Assembly (NCBI GenBank): GCA_024235795.1 | Contig: JACKLR010000001.1 | Location: 1 to 64,000, forward strand | Length of the DNA: 64,000 bases | From: Burkholderiales bacterium | GTDB lineage: Bacteria > Pseudomonadota > Gammaproteobacteria > Burkholderiales > Nitrosomonadaceae | Reading direction: 5' to 3' | Shown here: positions 44,544 to 53,454 of the stretch, piece after piece | Layout of the letters: each line of letters opens with the position of its first letter | How positions within the stretch are numbered: the stretch's first letter is position 1 | Notes under the pieces: generated by a model | What the model was told of the DNA's origin: nothing | The model's input: only the letters and a program-made list of their open reading frames with translations | The model's database searches: none | Program-made: the position numbers and the translations under genes

Positions 44544-45695
44544 TTATTTCTGCCACCAGTGTTTTTTGGGCTGTGTATGATTATTGCGCGAATCGCCGGA
44601 TAAAGCTTTTAATTGCCGGTAAAGATTTTTTTCTTCAGCTGTCGGGTTTTCAGGCACATGCACTTGCAAAAAAATATTCAGGTCACCACAATCATCGCTG
44701 CCGTAACGCTTTAACCCTTTACCTTTCAATCGCAGAATTTCATCCGGTTGACTGCCTGGCGGCACTTTGACATCTAGGGTGCCGCTGAGTGTTTCTATTT
44801 TAAGGCGCGTTCCCAGTACAGCGTCAACCACATCAATTGTTTCTGTCCGCCACAAATCTGCGCCGCGGCGCTCGAACCGGTGGTCGTTCTGACTATACAC
44901 GACAACATATAAATCGCCGGGTTGCCCGCCCGGCTCAGCGCTCGGCAAACCGTGCCCCGGGATACGCAGTGCCATGCCATCTTCAACGCCGGGTGGAATG
45001 GTGACTTTAAGGTTTTCATGCTTCTGCTGACGGCCGCTGCCACCACAATCTTTACAGGGGTGATCGTTAAACTGTCCATGACCATGGCACACTGGGCAAA
45101 CGGAAATTTGCTGGAAACGAACGGCACCGTCGTCTTTACTTTCCTGACGAGTTGTTACGCGCTTACCGGAGCCCTGACAGGCGGCGCATTTTCTAAAACT
45201 TGCGCCTTTTTCCAGGCCACTGCCCTGACAGGCCGGGCACGAAATTGGACGATTAAAGCGTATGGTTTCCTCGCCGCCACTGTTAATTTTTTCAAGCGGC
45301 AACCTGACACGTGTTTCGATATCTTGTCCTCGAGCTGGACCACGCTTGCCTCGATGTCGACCGAACAGATTGTCAAACAAATTGCCGCCCAGACTAAACC
45401 CGAGTCCTGAATCGCCAAAAATATCGCCGAAATCAATATTTGAAAACAAATCCTCGGCAGAAAAACCTTCGACACCCGCAAACCCGCGGGCATCATAATC
45501 GGCGCGTTTTTTGGGGTCGGAAAGAATGGCGTAAGCTTCGGCAATTTCCTTAAATTTAGCCTCTGCCTCGGGTGTTTTGTTGCGATCCGGATGATATTTC
45601 AGCGCAAGTTTACGGAACGCATTCTTAATGGTTTTTGCATCTGCGTCTTTAGAAACACCGAGCACCTCATAATAATCACGCTGCGGATTATCCAT
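44544..45695 (-). CDS. DnaJ-type co-chaperone, second copy type, paired with a DnaK homologue
   Basis: A 383-residue class I J-protein. It has a J domain with HPD (LKYHPDRNKTPE), a Gly/Phe-rich region (FGDIFGDSGLGFSLGGNLFDNLFG), and a zinc-binding domain with four CxxCxGxG repeats (CPACQGSG, CAACQGSG, CPVCHGHG, CKDCGGSG). Two C-terminal substrate-binding domains follow. It follows the DnaK gene by 5 bases. The layout is that of DnaJ, but the J-domain start (DNPQRDYYEVLGVSKDAD) and its partner differ from the usual grpE-dnaK-dnaJ set, so it is probably a specialised pair. Confidence 0.88.
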   Translation of the reverse strand: MDNPQRDYYEVLGVSKDADAKTIKNAFRKLALKYHPDRNKTPEAEAKFKEIAEAYAILSDPKKRADYDARGFAGVEGFSAEDLFSNIDFGDIFGDSGLGFSLGGNLFDNLFGRHRGKRGPARGQDIETRVRLPLEKINSGGEETIRFNRPISCPACQGSGLEKGASFRKCAACQGSGKRVTTRQESKDDGAVRFQQISVCPVCHGHGQFNDHPCKDCGGSGRQQKHENLKVTIPPGVEDGMALRIPGHGLPSAEPGGQPGDLYVVVYSQNDHRFERRGADLWRTETIDVVDAVLGTRLKIETLSGTLDVKVPPGSQPDEILRLKGKGLKRYGSDDCGDLNIFLQVHVPENPTAEEKNLYRQLKALSGDSRNNHTQPKKHWWQK

Positions 45696-45700
45696 TAAAA

Positions 45701-47578
45701 TCAATCATTTTCAGTGTAATCCGCATCGACCACCCGGCCTCGTGATCCAGAACCCGATGGTTTTGCTTCTCCGCCCGCACCGCTCGTATCAGGCTTGGCG
45801 GTATAGGCCTGCTTGCCTGCAGACTGTGCGCCGGATGACTGCGCATAAATCGAGGCGCCGGCATCCCGGAGTATTTTCTCAAGCTCGCTGGCTTTCTCGG
45901 TAGCCAATGCGGTATTTTTTTGCACAAGTGCTTCTTTTGTTTCGCGCATAGCTGTTTCCAGCCGTGAACGCATATCTGAACTCAATTTCTCACCAAAATC
46001 CGCCAATACTTTTTCAGCTTCATAACACATAGCGTCAGCAGCATTGAGTTTTTCGGCCTCTTCACGGCGTCTTTTGTCACTTTCTGCATAATGCTCAGCC
46101 TCGTCAACCATACGCTGTTTCTCATCATCTGAAAGGCGCGTCGAGCCAGAAATACTGATCGATTGCGATTTACCGGTTGCCTGGTCCCTAGCAGTCACAT
46201 TCAATATGCCATTCGCATCAATATCAAATGTCACATCAATTTTCGGCATACCGCGTGGCGCTGGCGCAAGACCTATTAAATTGAATTCACCCAGACTGGT
46301 ATTATCCCGCGACATCGGGCGCTCACCCTGGTAGACATGTATCGTCACTGCGGTCTGCATATCCGCCGCAGTGGTAAAAGTTTCAGTATGCTTGACCGGT
46401 ATCGGCGAATTACGTGCGATCAACGCGGTGGCCACACCTCCAAGCGTTTCAACACCCAGTGTCAGCGGCGTGACATCTACCAGAACAATATCGCTGACTT
46501 CGCCACTTAACACCCCAGCCTGAATAGCCGCACCGCTGGCTACGCATTCCATTGGATCAATACCCATTTCCGCCTTGCGACCAAACAAATCTTCAAAGAA
46601 TTTGCGTACAACGGGCATACGCGTCGGCCCACCGACAAAAACAATCCGGTCGATATCATTTACCTTAATGTCCGCATCATGTAAGGCCTGTTCGATAGGA
46701 CCGCGGCAGCGTTCTATCACTTCCCGCACCTGGCGCTCCAATTCAGTACGTGTCAGATCTGTTTCCAGATGCCTCGGTTCACCGGCTGCGGCAGTCAGAT
46801 AAGGCAGACTGATATGTGTAGTGATATTGGTTGAGAGTTCAATTTTGGCCTGTTCCGCTGCTTCGCGTATTCTTGCCAGGGCCTTGTTGTCATGACTGAC
46901 ATCTGTACCAGTTTCATTCTTAAAGCGCGCTACCAACATATCTACCAGTTTCTGGTCCATATCGGTGCCGCCCAATTGGGTATCTCCACTGGTTGCCTTG
47001 ACTTCAAATACGCCCTGCCCGAACTCCATGATGGTCACATCGAGGGTACCGCCACCAAAATCGATTACGGCAACCCGCAGATCTTCCCCTGCGCGATCCA
47101 ATCCATAAGCCAGCGATGCCGCAGTGGGTTCGTTCACCAGCCGTACTACATCAATGCCCGCTATGCGGCAAGCATCCTTGGTTGCGCTGCGCTGGTTGTC
47201 ATCAAAATAAGCCGGGACGGTTACCACGGCCTTTGTGACGGGCTCTCCGAGGAACGCCTCGGCATCCCGTTTGATTTTTTGCAGCAAAAAAGCGGATAGC
47301 TGCTCGGGAGAAAATTCCTTGCCGCGCAGGTTGAACGTTCTGCGCTGACCCATGCTACGTTTAAAGGCTGAGATGGTGCCCTCCGGATTGGTGGATGCCT
47401 GACGCCGCGCGGGTTCTCCTACAAGCGTTTGATTGTCTGCTGTAATGGCAACATAACTGGGAAACGCCTTGCCGCCAAGGCTGATACCCTCTGCACTGGG
47501 TATGATAACAGGACGACCGCCCCTCAACACTGCTGCGGCGGAATTAGACGTACCTAGATCGATACCGATGATAGCCAT
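45701..47578 (-). CDS. DnaK-type Hsp70 chaperone, probably a second paralogue
   Basis: A 625-residue Hsp70. The N-terminal ATPase has IGIDLGTSNSAAAV (phosphate loop 1), VIDFGGGTLDVTIMEF and FVGGPTRMPVVRKFFEDLF. The substrate-binding domain contains TPLTLGVETLGG, and a lid with a long linker ends in VVDADYTEND. The Ser-Asn after LGT and the inserted loop GGRPVIIPSAEGISLGG differ from the main DnaK (LGTTNSCVAV), so a house-keeping DnaK may lie elsewhere. No grpE is nearby. It forms an operon with the J-protein. Confidence 0.9.
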   Translation of the reverse strand: MAIIGIDLGTSNSAAAVLRGGRPVIIPSAEGISLGGKAFPSYVAITADNQTLVGEPARRQASTNPEGTISAFKRSMGQRRTFNLRGKEFSPEQLSAFLLQKIKRDAEAFLGEPVTKAVVTVPAYFDDNQRSATKDACRIAGIDVVRLVNEPTAASLAYGLDRAGEDLRVAVIDFGGGTLDVTIMEFGQGVFEVKATSGDTQLGGTDMDQKLVDMLVARFKNETGTDVSHDNKALARIREAAEQAKIELSTNITTHISLPYLTAAAGEPRHLETDLTRTELERQVREVIERCRGPIEQALHDADIKVNDIDRIVFVGGPTRMPVVRKFFEDLFGRKAEMGIDPMECVASGAAIQAGVLSGEVSDIVLVDVTPLTLGVETLGGVATALIARNSPIPVKHTETFTTAADMQTAVTIHVYQGERPMSRDNTSLGEFNLIGLAPAPRGMPKIDVTFDIDANGILNVTARDQATGKSQSISISGSTRLSDDEKQRMVDEAEHYAESDKRRREEAEKLNAADAMCYEAEKVLADFGEKLSSDMRSRLETAMRETKEALVQKNTALATEKASELEKILRDAGASIYAQSSGAQSAGKQAYTAKPDTSGAGGEAKPSGSGSRGRVVDADYTEND

Positions 47579-47604
47579 GCTGTCTCCTTACATAAGATTA
47601 TTAT

Positions 47605-47635
47605 TCTTTTAATTGCTTGAAACAATTGCTGTCAA
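47605..47635 (-). promoter_or_regulatory. Putative promoter of the dnaK-dnaJ pair
   Basis: On the reverse strand a consensus -35 TTGACA (47635-47630) is followed after about 17 bases by an AT-rich TTAAAA/TAAAAG -10-like region. No sigma-32-type CTTGAA...CCCCAT pattern was seen at the expected spacing, so heat-shock control is not supported here. Confidence 0.4.
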
Positions 47636-47831
47636 CATCTCGTTCATACTACTGCCATCACTTTTTGGAATCAATAATAATCAAATATTACCGAATACTG
47701 GCATTGTCCTTACTAATTAATAAGTTTCTAGTGTTCAAGCAATTCCATACAATTATGTGTCATTCTAGCATTCTAGATTTATAGTATTTTAGCAATTGAC
47801 AAACCGGAATTAATAAACAGGAGGCTATCAG

Positions 47832-48836
47832 ATGTTTAAACACAACGCGTCAAATGTAATACTGATTTTCCTTTTTTTGATTGCAGTAACAACACCACTA
47901 TTAGCCGATTCTGAAACCGGAACATGGACCCAGGGCGCGCCTGCTCTCGCCAATCGTACAGAAATCGCAGCGGCAGCACTTGACGGTAAAATCTTTGTTG
48001 TGGGCGGTTTCAGCAAACCAAGCCTCAGCAATGTTCTTGATTTTGCGATCAGCCGCGATGTCGAAGTGTATGATCCGATCGTAGATAGCTGGTCTACAAC
48101 AACACCATTACCCGAAGGCAGGCATCATGCCGGCATCGCAACACTCGATGGTTTTCTGTACATTATCGGTGGATTCGCCAAATCGGGTTTTTCTGTCTGG
48201 CACGCAGTCAATACGGTTTATCAGTTTAATCCAGCGACACAGACCTGGCGAGAACGGACCCCCATGCTTACGGCACGCGGTGCGCTTGGCGTAACTGTTT
48301 ATCAGGGGAAAATCTACGCCATAGGCGGTTATGATGGCAAACAAAACTCAGGCGCAACTGAGATTTATGATCCGAAGACCGATACTTGGTCAACGGCCGC
48401 ACCGCTTATGGCACCCCGCGATCACCTGGCCGTTGCTGTTGCAAATTCTAGAATCTTTGCAATCGGTGGACGCTCCAATTTGAAATACCGGCAGAATACA
48501 AGCGTGGTGGAATCGTATGATCCAGACACCAACCAGTGGCAGTACAAAGCCAGTTTACCCACTGCGCGCAGCGGGATAAGCGCAGGTGTTATCAATGATC
48601 AGATATACGTACTCGGCGGAGAATCCGGTGAAGGAACCTTTGACAATAACGAAAGATATCTCCCGGATGAAGACCGCTGGACCACACTGACGCCTATGCC
48701 GACGGCACGCCATGGCTTGGGTGTTGCCGTGATCAATAAACGGCTCTATGCAATCGGCGGCGGAACTTCACCGGGTGCTTCTTTTAGCAGGATCAATGAA
48801 ATCTTTGTGCCAGAGAAGTCATTACAGCATCATTAA
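47832..48836 (+). CDS. Exported Kelch-repeat beta-propeller protein
   Basis: A 334-residue protein with a signal peptide (NVILIFLFLIAVTTPLLA-DS), then about six Kelch repeats. Each carries the GG doublet (IFVVGGF, LYIIGGF, IYAIGGY, IFAIGGR, IYVLGGE, LYAIGGG) and a Tyr-Asp-Pro-x-x-x-x-W element (YDPIVDSW, YDPKTDTW, YDPDTNQW). It should fold as a periplasmic six-bladed propeller. Ligand unknown; sialic-acid mutarotase-like and purely binding roles are both possible. AGGAGG precedes the ATG. Confidence 0.88.
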   Translation: MFKHNASNVILIFLFLIAVTTPLLADSETGTWTQGAPALANRTEIAAAALDGKIFVVGGFSKPSLSNVLDFAISRDVEVYDPIVDSWSTTTPLPEGRHHAGIATLDGFLYIIGGFAKSGFSVWHAVNTVYQFNPATQTWRERTPMLTARGALGVTVYQGKIYAIGGYDGKQNSGATEIYDPKTDTWSTAAPLMAPRDHLAVAVANSRIFAIGGRSNLKYRQNTSVVESYDPDTNQWQYKASLPTARSGISAGVINDQIYVLGGESGEGTFDNNERYLPDEDRWTTLTPMPTARHGLGVAVINKRLYAIGGGTSPGASFSRINEIFVPEKSLQHH

Positions 48837-49042
48837 ATTCGCAAATTTGAAAAATCACCTGGAATCATGGTTAAATACAGGCACAAGCGTAGGTATTCAT
48901 ACTTATGTTTTTCTTTGTTGCTTTATGTTATAAGTATATTCATGTGCTTGTTTAATAGTTTTAGTGTAGTAATAAAATTGCAAGTGCATTTACACTGGGC
49001 TATCCATGTAAATTCATAGCTACTTACAATAGGGAGATCATT

Positions 49043-49387
49043 ATGAAACAGGTATCAACGACATTGGCAATTGGTGTTTTGGCATTATTCCTAAGCAGTC
49101 AGGCATTGGCTTCTGACGCCGGACATACCTCTGAAGCCATGGAACATGCTGGGCAGGCGCTTGCGCATGGTGAGGACGGCCATGCAGAAGTATTGGTCAA
49201 ACATGCGGAAAAAGCCTTGCATCATGCACAAGCAGCTGAAAAAGCACATGCTGAAGCACATGAGCATATGTCCGAAGCCATTAAACATATGGAAGAATCA
49301 ATCAAGCATGGCAAAATGGGGCATGCTGAAGAAGGCGCCAAACATATGCAGGAAGCTATTAAACATATGCGCCATTCAGGCCATTAA
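49043..49387 (+). CDS. smbP: SmbP-type small metal-binding protein
   Basis: A 114-residue periplasmic protein. The signal peptide ends near ALA-SD. The mature part is a helical array of His-containing heptad-like repeats (HAEKALHHAQAAEKAHAEAHEHMSEA), with the regular A-x-x-A/H pattern of the Nitrosomonas europaea copper-binding SmbP. It should bind Cu and other divalent metals. It is preceded by GGGAG and followed by a strong terminator, so it is a single-gene unit. This gene is the best pointer to Nitrosomonas. Confidence 0.9.
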   Translation: MKQVSTTLAIGVLALFLSSQALASDAGHTSEAMEHAGQALAHGEDGHAEVLVKHAEKALHHAQAAEKAHAEAHEHMSEAIKHMEESIKHGKMGHAEEGAKHMQEAIKHMRHSGH

Positions 49388-49408
49388 TTTTACAATTCAA
49401 CGTTGTAA

Positions 49409-49439
49409 AAAAACCCTCAGTTTTCTGAGGGTTTTTTTT
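49409..49439 (+). terminator. Intrinsic terminator after smbP
   Basis: CCCTCAG (49414-49420), loop TTTT, CTGAGGG (49425-49431), then eight T. An A-run precedes the stem, so it can also work for the convergent rpoH gene on the reverse strand. Confidence 0.92.
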
Positions 49440-49477
49440 GATTCGGCTCTGCTGGCTTATAATTAAACCAGTTACAT

Positions 49478-50329
49478 TTACTGTGGCGATGATGTCATGA
49501 CATGGCGTATTTTCTGAATCGCTTTCGCTTCAATCTGACGTACCCGCTCTGCCGAAACGCCCAATTCGTCAGCCAGTTCATGCAATGTTGCAGTGTCTTT
49601 TTCCCTAAGCCAGCGTGCTTCTATAATATGACGACTGCGCTCATCGAGACTTTCGAGTGACTGCTGCAGCCCTTCACCACGCAACACTCTATCCTGCTTG
49701 GCTTCAAGAACCTGTGATGGATCCGAACCATCCGTCAGATAAGCAATCGGGCTATAGTTGTTCTCATCGTCAGCTTCTGCCAGCGGCTCAAGTGAAATAT
49801 CGTTTCCATTGAAACGCTTTTCCATTTCAACCACTTCTTCAGGTTTAACATTCAGTTGCTCAGCAACTTCATTCACTTCCCGTGGGCTCATGGTATCGAG
49901 GCCCTGCTTCATGCTGCGCAGATTAAAAAACAGTTTGCGTTGCTGCTTGGTAGTTGCAATTTTAACTAGACGCCAGTTACGCATAATAAATTCATGTATT
50001 TCGGCTTTGATCCAATGCACGGCAAATGAAACCAGACGCACGCCACGTTCTGGATCGAAACGCTTGACAGCTTTCATCAAGCCCACATTGCCTTCCTGTA
50101 TTAAATCTGCCTGTGGCAAGCCATAGCCTTTATAACCTCTCGCAATCGTCACGACAAAACGCAAATGCGACAATATCAATTGCTGTGCCGCTTTGATATC
50201 ACCCTGCTCCTGCAAGCATTTAGCCAATCTCATTTCTTCTTCCTGAGACAAAATAGGAAAGGAATTAACTGACTGGATATAGCTTTCGAGGCTTCCACCC
50301 GTTGAAGGCATCGTTAAAGCATTTGTCAT
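49478..50329 (-). CDS. rpoH: Heat-shock sigma factor (sigma-32)
   Basis: A 283-residue alternative sigma factor. Region 2 reads LILSHLRFVVTIARGYKGYGLPQADLIQEGNVGLMKAVKRFDPERGVRLVSFAVHWIKAEIHEFIMRNWRLVKIATTKQQRKLFFNL; QRKLFF is the RpoH box used in regulation by chaperones. Region 4 has the HTH TLHELADELGVSAERVRQIEAKAIQKIR. GAGGAG precedes the ATG. It directs heat-shock genes. It lies downstream of ftsYEX in the same direction, as in many proteobacteria. Confidence 0.97.
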   Translation of the reverse strand: MTNALTMPSTGGSLESYIQSVNSFPILSQEEEMRLAKCLQEQGDIKAAQQLILSHLRFVVTIARGYKGYGLPQADLIQEGNVGLMKAVKRFDPERGVRLVSFAVHWIKAEIHEFIMRNWRLVKIATTKQQRKLFFNLRSMKQGLDTMSPREVNEVAEQLNVKPEEVVEMEKRFNGNDISLEPLAEADDENNYSPIAYLTDGSDPSQVLEAKQDRVLRGEGLQQSLESLDERSRHIIEARWLREKDTATLHELADELGVSAERVRQIEAKAIQKIRHVMTSSPQ

Positions 50330-50492
50330 GATATTCTCCTCAAGTCCTCATTTAGCAATTTAAACAGTTTATTTTTTTATTTTAGCACTCTCAGCATAAG
50401 AGTGCGAATCCAACAAATAGTTCATCGTTATGTCAAATATTCTGACTGCCAATTTTTGTCCTCTCTCCTCTCATTAGATCAATAGATTAGAG

Positions 50493-51407
50493 CTAATACT
50501 TTGGTTCAATTTTCCAGAGATGACTTGCAACAGACAAGCGCGCGCCCAACCAACCCAGCCATGTTGCAAACAATAATAAACTGATACTATCCGTGGTGGA
50601 GAGATGTTTTAAATGCAAATCTATCGAATAAAGCTCGGCAAGCACACTGAGATCTGTATTCATCGTTTGCAACGCCAGCGCAATTATCACCAAGGCAGCA
50701 ATACCGCCTGCCAGGCCCTGGATGGCACCAAAATACAGAAACGGTCGACGAATAAAACCATCTGTTGCACCAATCAGTTTGGATACTTCTATTTCATCCT
50801 GCTTGGTCAGAATTTGCAGGCGTATGGTATTAAACATCACTGCAATAATTGCAACGCTCAGCAGTGTAAATAACATCAAAGCAATCGCCTGGCCAAAATT
50901 CAGTATTGCTTCCAGGCGTTTTGCCCAGGCCGAATCAAACTGCACATATTCAACGCTCGGCCAAGCCTGCATGACAGTTCGCAACTGATCCAGTGATTCA
51001 GCATTCACATCCAGCGTGTCAACGATAAACGCATCCGGTAAGGGATTGTATCCAAGACTTCGCATGACATTATTGAGTCCGCTGTTTTGTTGTAATTGAA
51101 GTAGCGCCTGATCCTTGGAAACAAATTGAAAACGTATGACTTGTTCATTTTCTTCGAGAAGTCGCTTGATTTCACCAATATCCCGCTGTACTGCTTCCTG
51201 TTGCAGAAAAAGACTCATTTGCGGCGTGGTAGTGGTTTGACTGGAAATTGATTGCAAATTTTCCACCAGCACATAAATGCCTGCAGGTAGACTAAACGCA
51301 ATTCCCATTACAAGAATGCTTAGCAGACTGGTAACGGGCGCAACTATAATGCGCTTTATTACCAGAAAAAAAACAAACACATGTTGATTGAACCAGGCTT
51401 TTATCAT
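50493..51407 (-). CDS. ftsX: Cell-division ABC transporter membrane protein FtsX
   Basis: A 304-residue four-helix membrane protein. It has one N-terminal helix (VTSLLSILVMGIAFSLPAGIYVLVENL), a periplasmic loop of about 120 residues with a DTLDVNAESLDQLRTVM region, and three C-terminal helices. Together with FtsE it activates periplasmic wall hydrolases at the septum. Its ATG overlaps the ftsE stop (ATGA at 51404-51407). Confidence 0.95.
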   Translation of the reverse strand: MIKAWFNQHVFVFFLVIKRIIVAPVTSLLSILVMGIAFSLPAGIYVLVENLQSISSQTTTTPQMSLFLQQEAVQRDIGEIKRLLEENEQVIRFQFVSKDQALLQLQQNSGLNNVMRSLGYNPLPDAFIVDTLDVNAESLDQLRTVMQAWPSVEYVQFDSAWAKRLEAILNFGQAIALMLFTLLSVAIIAVMFNTIRLQILTKQDEIEVSKLIGATDGFIRRPFLYFGAIQGLAGGIAALVIIALALQTMNTDLSVLAELYSIDLHLKHLSTTDSISLLLFATWLGWLGARLSVASHLWKIEPKY

Positions 51408-52057
51408 GCCACTAGTTTTCCGTGTTGCAAGGATAGAATCCTGTGTTGTCTGTCTTCGAGTAGTGCTGCATCATGCGTAGCAATTAACACTGTTACACCC
51501 ACCTTATGAAAAGAATGAAACATTGCCATAATATCTCTTGCGTATGCCATATCCAGATTTCCGGTAGGTTCATCAGCAATCAGAATTGCGGGACGATGTA
51601 CAACCGCCCTTGCTATGCATAGCCGTTGTCTTTCTCCACCGGAAAGCGTGATAGGCATGGCTTTTTCCTTTTTTAACAAACCCACCTTGTCAAGCGCAGC
51701 GCGAATCCGGCTTGCTACCACTTTTTGATCAAAACCACTGATGTGCAGCGGTAACAGCACATTATCAAAAACATTACGATCAAACAGCAGCTTATGATCC
51801 TGAAAAACAAAGCCGATTTTTCGCCGCAAGAAAGGCAATGCACCGGGTTTAAGCTGCGCGATATTTTGACCATTGATTGCAATACTGCCCGAGGTCGGGC
51901 GTTCCATGGCCGCAATCAATTTCAGCAACGTACTTTTGCCCGCCCCAGAATGTCCTGTAATAAACACCATTTCACCGGCGTCTATTATCAGATCGACATT
52001 GTTCAGCCCAATATAGCCGTCCGGGAACCGCTTGCTGACATGTTTGAATTGAATCAT
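51404..52057 (-). CDS. ftsE: Cell-division ABC ATPase FtsE
   Basis: The 217-residue ATPase partner of FtsX. Walker A is GHSGAGKSTLLKL, the signature LSGGERQRLCIARA, Walker B ILIADEPTGNLD, followed by the H-loop region VLIATHDAALLE. The C-terminus is short, as is usual for FtsE. Confidence 0.96.
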   Translation of the reverse strand: MIQFKHVSKRFPDGYIGLNNVDLIIDAGEMVFITGHSGAGKSTLLKLIAAMERPTSGSIAINGQNIAQLKPGALPFLRRKIGFVFQDHKLLFDRNVFDNVLLPLHISGFDQKVVASRIRAALDKVGLLKKEKAMPITLSGGERQRLCIARAVVHRPAILIADEPTGNLDMAYARDIMAMFHSFHKVGVTVLIATHDAALLEDRQHRILSLQHGKLVA

Positions 52058-52227
52058 TGACCATTCACCCCTTGAATAGATAATAATTTAGTGGGGTATC
52101 GACATGTAGCCAAATCGTAACGAGACAAGGAATAATTTTTACTGAATCTTAATTCAATGAGTAAATGTGATCCGTTCTTTCTCATAAAAAGATAGCGTTA
52201 CGGGAGAATATCGCGAACCCGAATCCG

Positions 52228-53373
52228 TTAATCAAACATGGCATCAACAAATTCCTCAGCATTGAATGGCCGCAAGTCATCCACCCCTTCACCTACGCCG
52301 ATGAAGCGCAGTGCTGGCGGATTTTCCGGGTACTGGCCACAGATAGCAGCAACCACACCCCCTTTCGCAGTCCCATCGAGTTTGGTCAGAATTAAGCCGG
52401 TCACCTCAAGTGCTTCATCAAACGCACGTACCTGTGTCACTGCATTTTGACCGGTATTGGCATCCAACACCAGTAATACTTCATGTGGTGCGTCCGGCAT
52501 GGCTTTGGCGATAACGCGCTTCACCTTTTTAATTTCTTCCATCAAATGCAGCTGCGTGGTTAATCGACCCGCTGTATCCGCCAGAACGATGTCAATGCCA
52601 CGCGCCTGGGCTGCATTTACTGCATCAAAAATCACCGCAGCGGGATCATTTTTTTTATCTGGGCCACTGTCAGGTGCGATAACGGTCACGTTATTACGTT
52701 CACCCCAAGCTATCAGTTGCTCACGCGCAGCGGCACGGAAGGTATCGCCGGCCGCAAGTAAAACCGATTTTCCATGGGACTGGAAGTATTTGGCCAATTT
52801 TCCAATTGACGTTGTTTTCCCGACGCCGTTAACCCCTGTTATCATGATTACAAATGGTTTGTTCGTTGTCGTGTCCAGGGATCTTTCCAGCGGCTTAAGC
52901 AGATCAATAAGCGATTCTTTCAGTGCTGATTTCAATTGCGAGGCATCAGAAAGCCCTTTGCTTTTAACCTGCTTACGCAGATCCTCAAGTAGCTGTGTGG
53001 CTGCTTCAACACCGGTGTCCGCCGTCAATAAAATTGTTTCAAGTTCTTCGTAAAGTTCTTCATCTATTTTCCCGCCACCACTAAACAAACCGGATAATTG
53101 TTTCCCCAGGTTTTGCCGGGTACGGGACAAGCCAAGGCGGATTTTGCTTACAAAGCTGAGTGGTTTGGTATCTTCCGTTGTTTCGGCACTGGACTCAATT
53201 GAAGAATCGGTTTGCTGTTCTGCCTGAGCAATATGTTCAGTTTCAGACTGGGTATCTGGCATAACTTCAGTATCTGCCGCCTTATCCGCAAAGACTTCTG
53301 GGTTTAATGCAGATTCTTGCGGTTGATCCGGTTGCTCGGATTGTTTCTTTTTAGATTTAAAAAAATTAAACAT
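52228..53373 (-). CDS. ftsY: Signal-recognition-particle receptor FtsY
   Basis: A 381-residue SRP GTPase. An acidic, Gln/Glu-rich A domain (about residues 15-70) is followed by the N domain and the G domain: GVNGVGKTTSIGKLAK, ADTAGRL, and LTKLDGTAKGGVV. Docks ribosome-nascent chain complexes at the membrane. ATG 53373 (MFNFFKSKKK, an expected FtsY start) is preferred to an in-frame codon at 53394. It stands 170 bases upstream of ftsE. Confidence 0.96.
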   Translation of the reverse strand: MFNFFKSKKKQSEQPDQPQESALNPEVFADKAADTEVMPDTQSETEHIAQAEQQTDSSIESSAETTEDTKPLSFVSKIRLGLSRTRQNLGKQLSGLFSGGGKIDEELYEELETILLTADTGVEAATQLLEDLRKQVKSKGLSDASQLKSALKESLIDLLKPLERSLDTTTNKPFVIMITGVNGVGKTTSIGKLAKYFQSHGKSVLLAAGDTFRAAAREQLIAWGERNNVTVIAPDSGPDKKNDPAAVIFDAVNAAQARGIDIVLADTAGRLTTQLHLMEEIKKVKRVIAKAMPDAPHEVLLVLDANTGQNAVTQVRAFDEALEVTGLILTKLDGTAKGGVVAAICGQYPENPPALRFIGVGEGVDDLRPFNAEEFVDAMFD

Positions 53374-53454
53374 TCTGGTAGGCTCTATCCTCATTGCATA
53401 AAGATTTTACACATACTAATTTTATTCTGTTTAGTCACGTTTAGGTAAGCAAAA

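Noticed and set aside
47579..47831. Sigma-32 heat-shock promoter for the dnaK-like gene
   Set aside because: A CTTGAAAC word is present at 47616-47623, but on the wrong strand for dnaK and with no matching -10 box at the proper distance.
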